A stretch of 64,000 nt of DNA from Psychrosphaera saromensis (GCF_002954545.1 NZ_MSCH01000003.1:1638824-1702823); one strand, 5' to 3'; numbered from the stretch's first letter, positions 8,674-18,747 are shown. Program-made: numbers and translations. The notes: generated from the sequence alone by a model not told the origin.

Positions 8674-9648
8674 CTAAACCTGGTTAGAACGACTAATGTT
8701 ATTAGACGCCCGTTTTATTAGATTTCTGTTTATAATTCCTGTGGTTAGTGACACGCCGATTAAGATTAAAAGAACACCCCAAAAAATATTAATGCTCAAT
8801 TGTTCATCCAAAAATAGATGACCAAACAAAACCCCGAAAATAGGGATTAAAAACGTCACCATCATGGCGTTGGTCGGCCCTGAATGTTCAATAATTCGGT
8901 AATATAAAACATAAGCAACACCGGTACTTACCACGCTAAGCCCAATTAACATTAACCATGCAAGTGAGCTAATGCTCATTACATTTGGCGTGGTATAAAT
9001 TAAAATAGGTAACATTAACAAAGCGCTACCGAACAAGCTGCCAGAAGCGATAAACAAAGGTTTAATACCAGTTAACATCTGCTTGGAATAGTTGGCAGAA
9101 AGTCCATATAAGCTGGTGGCGCAAATAATGGCGAGTATTCCTTTAACTTGGTCGGTAAAGTCCCAGCTAAGTTTGTCCATGGATAACACAAACACCCCAA
9201 GGAAACCTAAAAAAAGACCTAAAATAGCCAGTTTAGACAGTCGATTGTTAAATAATAACGCACCAATCACTGCGCCCCATAAAGGCGTCGTTGCATTCAT
9301 TATTGAAGAAAATCCTGCATCTAAATTGGTGGCGGCATAAGCAAAAAAGTACATAGGGATAGCCGCGCTAATAATGCCAATAATAAAGATATGGGCAAAG
9401 ATAACTTTTGTACTTCTAGCTGGAACTGGGTTATTTGAATTGTCTGCTTGAGTCGTGCGGCGACTCAGCCAGTTTTTGTTATAAACGTAATAAAGTAAAA
9501 TAGGTGACAAGGTTAATGCGGCAAACACCATACGGTAGCTGGCTAATGCGGTTGCCCCAAACTCAGGTGCAGCCACGCGCATAAACAAAAATGAAGCGCC
9601 CCAAATAGCCGCTAAAATTAATAACTCAATAAAATGACTTAGTTTCAC
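8674..9648 (-). CDS. EamA/DMT-family inner-membrane transporter
   Basis: The 324-residue, highly hydrophobic protein belongs to the drug/metabolite transporter superfamily. It has about ten predicted membrane segments arranged as two EamA halves. The N-terminal AAIWGASFLFMRVAAPE and the SSIMNATTPLWGAVIGALL stretch in the first half, and the YRIIEHSGPTNAMMVTFLIP and GVLLILIGVSLT stretch in the second, are typical. The start is a GTG at 9648 behind AAGGA. Substrates of this family are very diverse (amino acids, purines, drugs), and none can be assigned here. It lies alone on the minus strand, downstream of pgi but separated from it by a strong terminator. A polar tail of about 15 residues ends the protein. 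Confidence 0.88.
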   Translation of the reverse strand: MKLSHFIELLILAAIWGASFLFMRVAAPEFGATALASYRMVFAALTLSPILLYYVYNKNWLSRRTTQADNSNNPVPARSTKVIFAHIFIIGIISAAIPMYFFAYAATNLDAGFSSIMNATTPLWGAVIGALLFNNRLSKLAILGLFLGFLGVFVLSMDKLSWDFTDQVKGILAIICATSLYGLSANYSKQMLTGIKPLFIASGSLFGSALLMLPILIYTTPNVMSISSLAWLMLIGLSVVSTGVAYVLYYRIIEHSGPTNAMMVTFLIPIFGVLFGHLFLDEQLSINIFWGVLLILIGVSLTTGIINRNLIKRASNNISRSNQV

Positions 9649-9746
9649 AGGCGTCCTTATTTCAGATCAGTTCGAACGTTAACTTAGGTTTTAATTTATT
9701 TCAAAATCATACGCTAACAGTAAAAGTTTAAGAGTAGATAAAACAA

Positions 9747-9772
9747 AAAAGCGCTCAAATTTGAGCGCTTTT
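9747..9772 (-). terminator. Intrinsic terminator of pgi
   Basis: A perfect 26-bp palindrome of the form AAAAGCGCTCAAA/TTTGAGCGCTTTT lies 27 bases past the pgi stop. On the minus strand it is followed by a T-rich tract, so it should end pgi transcription. Confidence 0.9.
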
Positions 9773-9799
9773 AGTGTTATTAATTCATTCACCCAAGCG

Positions 9800-11428
9800 C
9801 TAGGATATTTGTTGTTTAAACAAGTCCACTAATTGCTGTGTTGATGAATCTAATTCAGGCTGTGCAGTATCTTGTAAAGCAGAAAGGACTTGAGTGCCTA
9901 ATACTTTACCCAATTCAACACCCCATTGGTCAAAACTATTGATATCCCAAATAACCCCTTGTACAAACACCTTGTGTTCGTATAAAGCGATTAATCGGCC
10001 TAATTGAATAGGTGTTAGTTTTTCCATTAATAATGTATTAGAAGGGCGGTTGCCTGGCATGTATTTATGCTTAGCTAAACGAGTCGCTTCTTGTTTATCA
10101 ACGCCTTTTGCTAATAACTCTTGTTCAATTTCTGCCGTTGTTTGCCCTTGCATTAATGCTTGGGTTTGGGCAAAACAGTTAGACGCTAACATTTGGTGAT
10201 GTTCAACTTCATCATGGTTTGGGTTAATTGGCATAATGAAATCAGCAGGAATAATAGTATTGCCTTGGTGCATTAACTGATGAAACGCATGTTGACCATT
10301 TGTTCCTTCGCCACCCCAAATAATAGGACCAGTTTTATATTCAATATTTTGATCTAACTGATTAACTGACTTACCATTTGATTCCATATCTAACTGCTGA
10401 ACATACGCAGGGAAACCACGTAAGTAATGCGAATAAGGTAATAATACATGGCTTTGGCAGTCAAAAAAGTTGCTGTACCAAACGCCTAATACGGCCATGA
10501 TCACAGGTAAGTTATCTTCCAGCGGCGTTGATAGGAAATGGGCATCCATTTCTCTAGCGCCCAATAATATTTGCTCAAAGTTGTCAAAACCAATAGACAA
10601 CGCAATTGGCAAACCAATCGCTGACCATAAAGAGTAACGGCCGCCAACCCAGTCCCACATTGGAAAAATGTTATCAGGGTCAATACCAAATTCAGTTGCT
10701 TTGGCGGTATTACTTGAAACGCACATAAAGTGTTTGGCGATATCTTCAAATTTAGCACCTGATGCTAAAAACCATTCACGCGTGGTTTCTGTATTTTTAA
10801 GGGTTTCTTGTGTGGTAAATGATTTAGAGCTCATCACGACCAAAGTTGTGTCTGCGTTTAGCTTAGCTAATACATCAACAATATGGTGTGCATCTACGTT
10901 AGCCACAAAATGCACTTTTAACGCCGGATTTTGATATGGTTTTAACGCCTCAGTTACAATCTTAGGACCTAAGAATGAACCACCAATACCAATTGCTACT
11001 ACGTCGGTGAATTTCTTTCCTGTGCGGCCTGTACGTGTGCCATTGTGAATTTCAGCAACAAATTGCTTCATCTTGTTTAATGTTGAATACACTTCATTAA
11101 CCACATTTTTGTTATCAACTAAAATGCTGTCTTTTGAGTCACGTCTTAATGCCGTATGTAATACAGCGCGGTGCTCAGTTTTGTTGATGATTTCACCAGC
11201 AAACATGGCATCACGTTTTTCAGTTAATTTGTGGTCTTTTGCTAGTTGGAATAGTGCGGTTAAGGCTTGTTCATCAACTCTGTTTTTTGAGTAATCTAAT
11301 GTGAAGTCACATGCTTTTTTGGTGAATTTGTTTGCTCTTTGTGGGTCTTGTGCAAACATGTCTCGCATGTGTACATCTTTCAAACGGTTAAATTCTTGTT
11401 GTACAGACTGCCAAGATTGAACTGTCAT
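9800..11428 (-). CDS. pgi: Glucose-6-phosphate isomerase
   Basis: Pgi interconverts glucose-6-phosphate and fructose-6-phosphate in glycolysis. The protein closely follows the E. coli enzyme throughout. It has [14 protein letters not shown] and the [10 protein letters not shown] phosphosugar-binding motif. [20 protein letters not shown] with the catalytic histidine, and [10 protein letters not shown] with the conserved lysine are also present. A TTG at 11443 would add five residues. The ATG at 11428 has GAGGAAA at the correct distance and gives 542 residues, so I use it. tal lies directly upstream on the same strand but ends in its own terminator, so the two may be separately transcribed neighbours in central carbon metabolism. 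Confidence 0.97.
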   Translation of the reverse strand: MTVQSWQSVQQEFNRLKDVHMRDMFAQDPQRANKFTKKACDFTLDYSKNRVDEQALTALFQLAKDHKLTEKRDAMFAGEIINKTEHRAVLHTALRRDSKDSILVDNKNVVNEVYSTLNKMKQFVAEIHNGTRTGRTGKKFTDVVAIGIGGSFLGPKIVTEALKPYQNPALKVHFVANVDAHHIVDVLAKLNADTTLVVMSSKSFTTQETLKNTETTREWFLASGAKFEDIAKHFMCVSSNTAKATEFGIDPDNIFPMWDWVGGRYSLWSAIGLPIALSIGFDNFEQILLGAREMDAHFLSTPLEDNLPVIMAVLGVWYSNFFDCQSHVLLPYSHYLRGFPAYVQQLDMESNGKSVNQLDQNIEYKTGPIIWGGEGTNGQHAFHQLMHQGNTIIPADFIMPINPNHDEVEHHQMLASNCFAQTQALMQGQTTAEIEQELLAKGVDKQEATRLAKHKYMPGNRPSNTLLMEKLTPIQLGRLIALYEHKVFVQGVIWDINSFDQWGVELGKVLGTQVLSALQDTAQPELDSSTQQLVDLFKQQIS

Positions 11429-11487
11429 TATTGATTTCCTCAAAATAAATCAGATGTTAGTAATGGTATAGGTAGTACAGAAACAAA

Positions 11488-11521
11488 AAGTGGCACTTGT
11501 TACAAACAACAAGAACCACTT
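11488..11521 (-). terminator. Intrinsic terminator of tal
   Basis: A two-part hairpin: AAGTGG pairs with CCACTT, and an inner CTTGTT pairs with AACAAG. On the minus strand it is followed by TTTTTG. It sits between the tal stop and the pgi start. Confidence 0.75.
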
Positions 11522-11543
11522 AATATAAAGTTACTGAGATGCT

Positions 11544-12497
11544 TTACAGCTTTTCAATAAGTAACTTTTCTAGCTTAACCTGGTCTATGGCAAAGTTTTT
11601 GATCCCTTCCGCTAACTTTAATGTCGCCATTGGATCTTCGTTATGTTCCCAACGGAACTGAGCTTCAGTCATAGACTCTGGTTTTGCTTTAACGTCACCT
11701 GAGAATGTTAATTTCGCGTCTAATTTGCCTTCCATCTTATCTAATGTATCCAATAAGGCTGGAGCAATTGTTAAACGGTCACAACCAGCTAACGCGATAA
11801 TTTCGTCTGTATTACGGAAACTTGCGCCCATAACAACCGTGTTATAGCCATGCTCTTTGTAGTATTGGTAAATACTGCGAACTGAAATAACGCCCGGATC
11901 AGTTTCGCCTGTGTACTCTTGTTGTTCAGTATTGGCTTTATACCAATCTAGAATACGACCAACAAATGGTGAGATTAAAAATACGCCAGCTTCTGCACAT
12001 GCTCTTGCCTGAGCAAAACTAAACAATAACGTTAAGTTACATTGAATGCCTTCTTTCTCTAATTGCTCAGCCGCTTTAATGCCTTCCCAAGTAGATGCTG
12101 CTTTAATTAATACGCGGTCTTTAGGAACGCCAGCTTCTTCATACAAGGCAATAAGTTTTTTCGCTTTTTGGATGGTCGCTTCAGTATTAAATGATAAACG
12201 AGCATCAACTTCTGTTGATATACGACCTGGGATCACTGCGCTGATCTCTTTACCAATAAGCACTGATAATTTATCGCCAGCATCTTCAATTTGCTGAGCT
12301 TGGTCAGAAGATTGTGTTTTGGCCCAAGCAATAGAGTCATCAATTAGGGATTGATATTCAGGTAGCTGAGCTGCTTTTAATAGCAAAGATGGATTGGTAG
12401 TGGCATCAACAGGTTGAAACTTTTTAATTGCTTCAATTTCGCCAGTGTCGGCAACAACCGTTGTCAGCTCTCTTAATTGTTTTAATATGCTTGTCAT
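11544..12497 (-). CDS. tal: Transaldolase
   Basis: Transaldolase moves a dihydroxyacetone unit between sugar phosphates in the non-oxidative pentose phosphate pathway. At 317 residues it equals E. coli TalB in length. It carries the N-terminal [12 protein letters not shown] motif, the Schiff-base lysine in [13 protein letters not shown] (about residue 131), [11 protein letters not shown], and [10 protein letters not shown] with the catalytic-site arginine. The ATG at 12497 is preceded by GGAAC. It is followed by pgi on the same strand with an intervening terminator. The pair tal-pgi is a natural central-carbon neighbourhood, and yaaA about 0.9 kb away recalls the tal-yaaA vicinity of the E. 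coli thr region. Confidence 0.97.
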   Translation of the reverse strand: MTSILKQLRELTTVVADTGEIEAIKKFQPVDATTNPSLLLKAAQLPEYQSLIDDSIAWAKTQSSDQAQQIEDAGDKLSVLIGKEISAVIPGRISTEVDARLSFNTEATIQKAKKLIALYEEAGVPKDRVLIKAASTWEGIKAAEQLEKEGIQCNLTLLFSFAQARACAEAGVFLISPFVGRILDWYKANTEQQEYTGETDPGVISVRSIYQYYKEHGYNTVVMGASFRNTDEIIALAGCDRLTIAPALLDTLDKMEGKLDAKLTFSGDVKAKPESMTEAQFRWEHNEDPMATLKLAEGIKNFAIDQVKLEKLLIEKL

Positions 12498-12761
12498 TTT
12501 AATTAGTTCCGTTGATTTAGAGTGGAAACTCCAGATGCTGTAACTTTATTACAATAGTGGGCATCTTGGAAGTGATCCATAAGAAAAATACCGAATAAGT
12601 AACAGTAATTTGTAGCTAAGTTACAAATATTTTGAATGAAGTCAAAATAATGATTTATTTGGGTTTTACGATTTTTATTGCTATCCAATCTTAACTCTTT
12701 ATTGTGTTGGGCAATATCAAAAAACAGCTTTTATTTTGTGAATTTAGGTGATGATTTATCT

Positions 12762-13235
12762 ATGACTAATAACCAATACTTCTCAACATCGTTAAAACCA
12801 ACTATTCATTTTATGAGTTGGTGTGCCATTTTACCTTTTATCGCCTGTACTTTATTAATTTGGTTCCCGGTAACTAGCCTTGAACTTGATGTGTTAAATA
12901 TACTTAGGTTATACAGCGCGGTGATTGTCAGCTTTATTGCTGGCAGTGTTTGGTCTGCAGCCTTGTTGATTCAGCTAGGAAAAGAGACGTTAGTGTTCAA
13001 CCGTAAAAACTTAATGTTAGGCGCTGGCTTTGTCGCGGTTTTATCCTGGTTAGTGCTCTTTATTGACGCTAAAGCGGGCGTGTTTATTTCCGCTTTATTG
13101 TTTCTGGTTTTATGGCAAATAGAATTAAAAACTAATTTAGCCCGCATTTACCCACAATGGTTTTGGACATTAAGAACCAAACAAACCATGGCGATTGCGC
13201 TGTGTTTAATGGGGGTGTGGATGACTTTAGGTTAG
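12762..13235 (+). CDS. DUF3429 family membrane protein
   Basis: A 157-residue hydrophobic protein with about five predicted membrane segments. It resembles the DUF3429 family of small inner-membrane proteins, whose function is unknown. The frame is open back to about 12678, but the first 28 codons look non-coding. The ATG at 12762 follows AGGTGATGA at a good distance and begins the hydrophobic protein sensibly, so I take it. Conserved-looking parts are RLYSAVIVSFIAGSVWS and the C-terminal WFWTLRTKQT segment before the last helix. It is divergent from tal, with 264 bases of promoter region between, and is transcribed towards yaaA 136 bases away. Confidence 0.75.
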   Translation: MTNNQYFSTSLKPTIHFMSWCAILPFIACTLLIWFPVTSLELDVLNILRLYSAVIVSFIAGSVWSAALLIQLGKETLVFNRKNLMLGAGFVAVLSWLVLFIDAKAGVFISALLFLVLWQIELKTNLARIYPQWFWTLRTKQTMAIALCLMGVWMTLG

Positions 13236-13371
13236 ACGGCTGTTTTTCTTGAATTCAAAGTATAAGTGTAATCGATTGTGAGCATCTATTTTTATAATTA
13301 AACAAGCGGTAATACTTTTTGTTAAACTGAACGCATATTATTAATGACTTAATATAAAACGGAAATGAATC

Positions 13372-14148
13372 ATGTTGTACGTTATATCTCCTGCTAAAAA
13401 TTTAGATTATGAAACCCCTCCGGTTATTGAAACTTACACTCAACCTGAGTTGTTGGATGACGCACAAGAATTAATGAAAACCTGCGTTACATTAACGCCA
13501 TTGGACTTATCTAACTTGATGCACATTAGTGATAAGTTAGCAGGGTTAAATGCAGCGCGTTTTACACAGTGGCAGCCTAACTTCACTCCCGATAACGCCA
13601 AACAAGCGGTACTCGCTTTTAATGGCGATGTGTATAGCGGAATAGATGCCGAGAGTTTTTCACAGCAAGACTTTGATTATTGCCAAACTCATTTACGTAT
13701 CTTATCTGGTTTATATGGTTTATTAAAACCACTGGATTTAATGCAACCTTACCGTTTGGAAATGGGCACTAAGCTTGAAAACAGCCGCGGTAAAAACTTA
13801 TATGAGTTTTGGGGCGATATCATCACCAACAAACTTAACGAGCAAATTGCTGCGACTAAATCTGAAATGTTAGTGAACCTAGCGTCAACTGAGTACTTTA
13901 AGTCAGTAAAGAAAAAGCAACTTAACGCTCAGCTTATTACGCCAATGTTTAAAGACTGGAAAAACGGTCAGTATAAAATGATCAGCTTCTTCGCTAAAAA
14001 AGCCCGTGGCATGATGGTGCAATATTTGGTGAAAAACAAAGTAGAAAATTTAGAGGGATTGTTAAAATTTGATTTGGCAGGGTACGAGTATCACCCAGAA
14101 TTATCACAGCCAAATGAACCTTGTTTTACTCGTAAAATTGTAGACTAG
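13372..14148 (+). CDS. yaaA: Peroxide stress protein YaaA (UPF0246)
   Basis: YaaA is an OxyR-regulated protein in E. coli that limits free intracellular iron and so reduces DNA and protein damage during peroxide stress. The 258-residue length equals E. coli YaaA. The match is strong along the whole chain: [84 protein letters not shown] and [12 protein letters not shown]. It ends at a bidirectional terminator shared with the convergent pullulanase gene. Its location within 14 kb of thrABC and tal resembles the E. coli thrABC-yaaA-talB neighbourhood. I cannot identify an OxyR site by eye. Confidence 0.96.
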   Translation: MLYVISPAKNLDYETPPVIETYTQPELLDDAQELMKTCVTLTPLDLSNLMHISDKLAGLNAARFTQWQPNFTPDNAKQAVLAFNGDVYSGIDAESFSQQDFDYCQTHLRILSGLYGLLKPLDLMQPYRLEMGTKLENSRGKNLYEFWGDIITNKLNEQIAATKSEMLVNLASTEYFKSVKKKQLNAQLITPMFKDWKNGQYKMISFFAKKARGMMVQYLVKNKVENLEGLLKFDLAGYEYHPELSQPNEPCFTRKIVD

Positions 14149-14173
14149 CTCTTTTCTGTATAAGTTTTAGTGT

Positions 14174-14217
14174 AAAAATAAACCCGAACGTTATTACTAA
14201 CGCTCGGGTTTATTTTT
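14174..14217. terminator. Bidirectional terminator between yaaA and the pullulanase gene
   Basis: AAAAATAAACCCGA-A-CGTTA pairs with TAACG-C-TCGGGTTTATTTTT around a four-base loop. It has one internal mismatch and long A/T flanks on both sides. It sits between two convergent genes. Confidence 0.92.
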
Positions 14218-14265
14218 AGCCTCTAAAGTATTTGTTTATTTTATACCTGTCTGTTTTATAACCAT

Positions 14266-17040
14266 CTACTTTACAAAAACGGCAACACTCAATGGGGCTA
14301 TGTTAAATCCTGTCTTGTTTGTTACTGACGTTTGTACAATTGTATCAACGCCATTAAGCTGACTTGGATGTAAGTGATACGCTTCTGCCCCGTTAAATTC
14401 AACTTGTTGTGCTGTTTGATTGTTATTAAATATCACCACAATAGATTCAATGTTTGGATCTAAATCCTCACCAATTTCATCTGACAAGCTCATCACGATT
14501 AACCCAGCTTGATGCTGCTCACCAGTATTATGGAATTGAACCCGGTCAATAACGTCTTTTTCGCTGCGTAACCTAAACAATACCGAACTTGCACGTATAT
14601 TTATAAACTCAGCGAATACATTGGCGGCAAACTCAATTTGAGTTGCTGATACATGATCTCTTTGTTGATTGTTATTTAAGACAGTAGAAATTATTGGCCA
14701 ATTGGCTTTATCCTTTTCCGCCGGAGGTAAACCCACATCGTAGTTATTATTTTGTTTAGAAAAATCGACTGCGTTAAACCAATCGCCATAGTCATAACTG
14801 TCACGCAAAAACGACTTTGAGCGTAAGAGCTCAGCGCCCATATGTAAAAACGGAATGCCTTGAGCCATTAACGGGTAAGCCAGAGACATATTTTGAATAC
14901 GAACGCGGTCAGTACTTTCCATAGAATATGGTAAACGATATTGATGATTGTCCCACAAGCTTTGATTGTCGTGTTTTGATACGTAATTAATTGTATCTGC
15001 TGGGTCTAACGCATAACCTGCCGGTGAGCCACCGTAGTTGATATCTTTACCAAGTTTGATGTCACCAACTGAGTCTTGAAGTGGAAAGTTTTGTAAATTG
15101 CCGGCTAAACCTAATCGTACAACATCCATTAATACTTGATAGTGAGCTAGTTGTTTATCTTCTTGTTGCAGATCATTTGGTATCACCAGTAAACCATTTC
15201 CTATGCCTTGGTCTCGGCGTAAGCCTTCGGCATTTGTTTGATAGTTACCGCCACGAATTGCATCTCGTAACCTGTCGGTAAAGGTGCCAATTTCGGTTCC
15301 TGCCATTTCATACTGGCTGGCTTGAATAAACTGTTTGTTGTTGGCTACTTCTCCAAAATTCCAACCTTCGCCATAAAAGTAAGTGTCTGGGTCGACTTGC
15401 TGTACGGCTTTACGAGCATTTAACATTGCTTGTTTTGGTTGGTGTCCCATTAAGTCAAAACGGAAACCATCTATTTTGTGATCACGAGACCAAACGATGA
15501 GGGAGTCTGTCATTAACTTTTCCATCATGGCGTGTTCCGTTGCACTGTTGTCGCAACAAGTAGAGATCTCCATAACACCAGAAATTGGATCGTATCTATG
15601 GTAATAACCAGGGACAACTTTATCTAATACAGATTTGTCATTTAAGCCAGATGCAAAGGTGTGGTTGTAAACCACGTCCATGATCACTCTAAAACCTAAG
15701 TTATGTAACGACGTGACCATTTCTCTGAATTCAATAATCCGACTTTCCCCCTCTGGATTAACGGCATAGCTGCCCTCTGGTACGGTATAGTGGTATGGGT
15801 CATAACCCCAATTGTAATTGTCTTTTGCTCTAATTCTTTCCATGACATCTTGTGCTTGAGAGCCACGAGTATCAAAACTGGCTAATAATTGTTTTAGTGT
15901 TTTGTTGGCGATGTCTTGGTCGTTACAGTGTGAAAGCTGAGGATATAGTTGGCACACTTTGGTCATAGAGTCGTTTAAATCAATGGCGCTGTTTGTATCT
16001 TCATCTACGGTTGATATATCGTAAGTTGGCAATAAATGGATTGTATTTAAACCTGCTTTTTTAAGCATAGTTAAATGTTGAATGCCATCGGTGTTGGTTT
16101 CGCTAAAGGCTTTATATTTACCTTTGAATGCAGGGTTAGAAAGTTGTTGTTCCGATGCACTAAAATCACGGATGTGAGTTTCATATAGTATTAAGTCCTC
16201 AGGCGCATTTAAGTTAGCAACGGTTTGCGTTAGCCATCCTTTTGGGAAAGTGTCTGGGTTATTTAAATCTATTATTTGTGAATACTTACTATTAGTTGAA
16301 AGGCTAAGGGAATAGGGATCTGTTGTGGTTAAGGTTTCAAACTTTTGTGAAATAGGATGATAAACATCGAGCTGATATTGATAATAGTCGAATGGCTTTG
16401 CTTCGCTGGTAGTGACAGACCAAATACCTGTGCTGTTATCTTCTGTCATGGTCAAAGGTGAACCAATAGCTTGATGGTTTTTATCAAATAGTAATACATT
16501 TAACTTGGTTGCGGTTGGAGCCCATAATTTAAATGTGACTGTATTTTTATCACTATCCTTATAAATTGTTGCTCCGTAATTGTTTTCTTCATTTGCGTCA
16601 TTTTCATTAGCGGTATAAACAAAATCTAACACGCCATATATTTGTACGTTAGAGGTCTTAATTAATTGCTCAGCTTGATACTGAATAACTTGGTTATGGC
16701 CTTTTAATGCAGCTTTTATATCGAGTTGACTTGGTACTTGTAAAGCCATGAAGCTAGATAAATGTGGGTATTGTTCAACTAACTCTTGAGGCAGGTTAGT
16801 GGCGGTTAAACTATGGAGCTGAACGCGACCATCGAGCAACTTAGTTTGTAATTCAAATCTAGTATTGGCTTGGCTATTACCGACGACAATAATGGTGTCG
16901 GATAACCAATGTGCTGCACTATCTAGGTTAGTTGGTGTGTTTGGCTGCGTATTCGAATTTACATTCGTTTCATTATTGCAGCCAGTTAATATAGTGAGGG
17001 TGGTGATTAATAAAATCAGCACCAAGTGAGTGTTTTTCAT
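14266..17040 (-). CDS. pulA: Pullulanase-type alpha-1,6-glucosidase, lipoprotein (GH13)
   Basis: This debranching enzyme hydrolyses alpha-1,6 links in pullulan, starch or glycogen-derived dextrins. The N-terminus has a lipoprotein signal ending in LTGC (cysteine about residue 21), placing it at the membrane surface. A CBM48-like domain (about 165-270) precedes the GH13 barrel. All four catalytic regions are visible: VIMDVVYNHTF (about 455), DGFRFDLMGH with the nucleophile aspartate (about 523), FYGEGWNFG with the acid/base glutamate (about 557), and VSKHDNQS (about 690). A C-terminal beta domain of the DUF3372 sort follows. At 924 residues it is shorter than Klebsiella PulA. The gene starts 17 bases after rlmF with AGGGG as ribosome-binding site, so it may share that transcript. 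No type II secretion genes are nearby. Confidence 0.92.
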   Translation of the reverse strand: MKNTHLVLILLITTLTILTGCNNETNVNSNTQPNTPTNLDSAAHWLSDTIIVVGNSQANTRFELQTKLLDGRVQLHSLTATNLPQELVEQYPHLSSFMALQVPSQLDIKAALKGHNQVIQYQAEQLIKTSNVQIYGVLDFVYTANENDANEENNYGATIYKDSDKNTVTFKLWAPTATKLNVLLFDKNHQAIGSPLTMTEDNSTGIWSVTTSEAKPFDYYQYQLDVYHPISQKFETLTTTDPYSLSLSTNSKYSQIIDLNNPDTFPKGWLTQTVANLNAPEDLILYETHIRDFSASEQQLSNPAFKGKYKAFSETNTDGIQHLTMLKKAGLNTIHLLPTYDISTVDEDTNSAIDLNDSMTKVCQLYPQLSHCNDQDIANKTLKQLLASFDTRGSQAQDVMERIRAKDNYNWGYDPYHYTVPEGSYAVNPEGESRIIEFREMVTSLHNLGFRVIMDVVYNHTFASGLNDKSVLDKVVPGYYHRYDPISGVMEISTCCDNSATEHAMMEKLMTDSLIVWSRDHKIDGFRFDLMGHQPKQAMLNARKAVQQVDPDTYFYGEGWNFGEVANNKQFIQASQYEMAGTEIGTFTDRLRDAIRGGNYQTNAEGLRRDQGIGNGLLVIPNDLQQEDKQLAHYQVLMDVVRLGLAGNLQNFPLQDSVGDIKLGKDINYGGSPAGYALDPADTINYVSKHDNQSLWDNHQYRLPYSMESTDRVRIQNMSLAYPLMAQGIPFLHMGAELLRSKSFLRDSYDYGDWFNAVDFSKQNNNYDVGLPPAEKDKANWPIISTVLNNNQQRDHVSATQIEFAANVFAEFINIRASSVLFRLRSEKDVIDRVQFHNTGEQHQAGLIVMSLSDEIGEDLDPNIESIVVIFNNNQTAQQVEFNGAEAYHLHPSQLNGVDTIVQTSVTNKTGFNIAPLSVAVFVK

Positions 17041-17057
17041 AAAGCCCCTGTTGTTGA

Positions 17058-18011
17058 TCAGGCAGGGGAATTAAACCACTCAGTTTCTTGAGTTAAGAAG
17101 GACCAAGCGATAAATCGACTAATTTTATTCCCTTGTCCCATATCGATAATTTTTATTTGCTTTGCTTTTGATTTTTTTAGCTCAGCTTGGATTATTTCAA
17201 TGTTATCTTTCTTGGAGATAAGACTAGTAAACCATAGCACTTGTTGGCTGTAGTTAGAACTTTCACGTACCATCCTGCATACGAATTCAGCTTCTCCACC
17301 GTCACACCATAATTCATTTGCTTGGCCGCCAAAGTTAAGTTTGTCTGACGATTCAGACTTACCTTTACGTGTGGCTGCTAAATTATTTAGTTTACGTTGA
17401 CTGCCTTTTTGCGCTTCTTCAGCAGACTTATGAAAAGGCGGGTTACACATAGTAAATGCAAATTTATCCGTGGCATTTATTACGCCTTTGAATATGTTAT
17501 TGGCATTGTCTTGGCTACGCAGTTTTATGGTTTTTGTTAATCTTGGATTCACTTTACACAATTGAGTAGCGCAACTGATGGATATTGGATCTATATCTGT
17601 TCCAACAAAGATCCACTTATATTCATACGAACCAATAATTGGGTAAATTAAGTTAGCGCCTGTGCCTATATCTAGGCCTTTAATATTTTTGCCTGTCGGT
17701 ATTTCACCATTAAAGCTTAGTGCTAATAAGTCGGCAATATAATGAATGTAATCGGCACGTCCTGGAATAGGAGGGCACAAATACTGAGGTGGAATATCCC
17801 AAAAGCGCAATTGGTAAAAGTGCAGCAATAACGCTTTATTTAGTTGTTTGACGGCATCTGAAATCGCAAAGTCGATGGTAGGATTACCCGCTTGATTGGT
17901 GCCAACATATTGGGTTAATTCAGGATTCACTTTACATAAAGTATCAAAGTCATAAGCCACACCATTAACGGCTTGGTGTCTGTTTCTTGGGTGTAAACGC
18001 GATTTATTCAT
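17058..18011 (-). CDS. rlmF: 23S rRNA (adenine(1618)-N6)-methyltransferase
   Basis: RlmF methylates A1618 of 23S rRNA. The 317-residue protein begins with the family signature SRLHPRNRHQ and continues with LLLHFYQLRFWDIPPQYLC and PPIPGRADYIHYIADLL, both highly characteristic. It has the SAM-binding GLDIGTGANLIYP motif (about residue 113) and the adenine-N6 catalytic motif NPPF in FTMCNPPFHKS (about 190). The pullulanase gene follows after 17 bases on the same strand, an unusual operon partner. The upstream region carries a cluster of degenerate direct repeats (18043-18110). Confidence 0.95.
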   Translation of the reverse strand: MNKSRLHPRNRHQAVNGVAYDFDTLCKVNPELTQYVGTNQAGNPTIDFAISDAVKQLNKALLLHFYQLRFWDIPPQYLCPPIPGRADYIHYIADLLALSFNGEIPTGKNIKGLDIGTGANLIYPIIGSYEYKWIFVGTDIDPISISCATQLCKVNPRLTKTIKLRSQDNANNIFKGVINATDKFAFTMCNPPFHKSAEEAQKGSQRKLNNLAATRKGKSESSDKLNFGGQANELWCDGGEAEFVCRMVRESSNYSQQVLWFTSLISKKDNIEIIQAELKKSKAKQIKIIDMGQGNKISRFIAWSFLTQETEWFNSPA

Positions 18012-18042
18012 TATTAGGTGCGGCCATAGTAAGTATACAAAG

Positions 18043-18110
18043 AGTGCTATATAAAAGTGCTTCTATAAAGGGTGTTATATAGAAGCGCTTCTATAAAGAG
18101 TACTTATATT
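18043..18110. repeat. Degenerate direct repeats in the rlmF upstream region
   Basis: An 18-base element (18056-18073) recurs 28 bases on (18084-18101) with two mismatches. Each reads AG(T/C)GCTTCTATAAAG(G/A)GT. Partial copies flank it (AGTGCTATATAAA at 18043 and AGTACTTATATTA at 18099). An inverted CTTCTATA...TATAGAAG also lies inside. It could be a small duplication in the promoter or a binding-site cluster; nothing here decides. Confidence 0.7.
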
Positions 18111-18126
18111 AAAAATAATGTTGCGA

Positions 18127-18747
18127 TTATAACTCAACATACTCTTTTGTTTCTTCATTATAAGACTCAACCACACCCGTTTTTATATTATAAATCCAAC
18201 CGTGAAGATTTAACTGACCAGATGTAAGTTTTGAAAACACCGCAGGGTGAGTTTTTAAGTGATGTAATTGCAATACTATGTTCTGTTTCGTTAGCTCATC
18301 TAAATGTGAGTCATCCAAACCTGAAGGTTGGCAGTTATGCTTAAATTCAACGGACTCTTTCGCGGCTCTAACGTGATCGATCCATTCTTTTACATGAGGC
18401 AAGTTTTTAACTCGTTCAGGATGCATAGCAGCTTTCATTGCTCCACAGTGACTGTGACCACAAATAATAATGTTTTTTACATTCAACACAGAGACAGCAT
18501 ATTCAATGGATGCCGTCATACCACCGGTTTCATTTGAATGCGGAGGAATTATATTTCCCGCGTTACGACAAATGAATAATTCACCGGGATCGGTTTGGGT
18601 AATTAAATTAGGATCGACACGGGAGTCGGAGCAAGTGATAAATAATACGTCAGGATCTTGATTTTCTGCCAATTCTTCAAAACGAGTTTGGTGTAATGGA
18701 TAGATTAAGGTTTGAAATTTCTTCAAACCATCGAGTATTTTTTTCAT
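18127..18747 (-). CDS. can: Beta-class carbonic anhydrase
   Basis: It catalyses the reversible hydration of carbon dioxide to bicarbonate in the cytoplasm. The 206-residue protein carries the beta-class zinc ligands and active-site motifs: FITCSDSRVDP (zinc cysteine, catalytic Asp and Arg) at about residue 37, and ICGHSHCGAMKAA (zinc histidine and cysteine) at about residue 98. CRNAGNIIPP is also present. Length is in the normal range for Can/CynT. The ATG at 18747 has TAGGAAT upstream. It stands alone; the bicarbonate it makes is used by carboxylases, including the neighbouring purine pathway, but no operon link is visible. Confidence 0.95.
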   Translation of the reverse strand: MKKILDGLKKFQTLIYPLHQTRFEELAENQDPDVLFITCSDSRVDPNLITQTDPGELFICRNAGNIIPPHSNETGGMTASIEYAVSVLNVKNIIICGHSHCGAMKAAMHPERVKNLPHVKEWIDHVRAAKESVEFKHNCQPSGLDDSHLDELTKQNIVLQLHHLKTHPAVFSKLTSGQLNLHGWIYNIKTGVVESYNEETKEYVEL

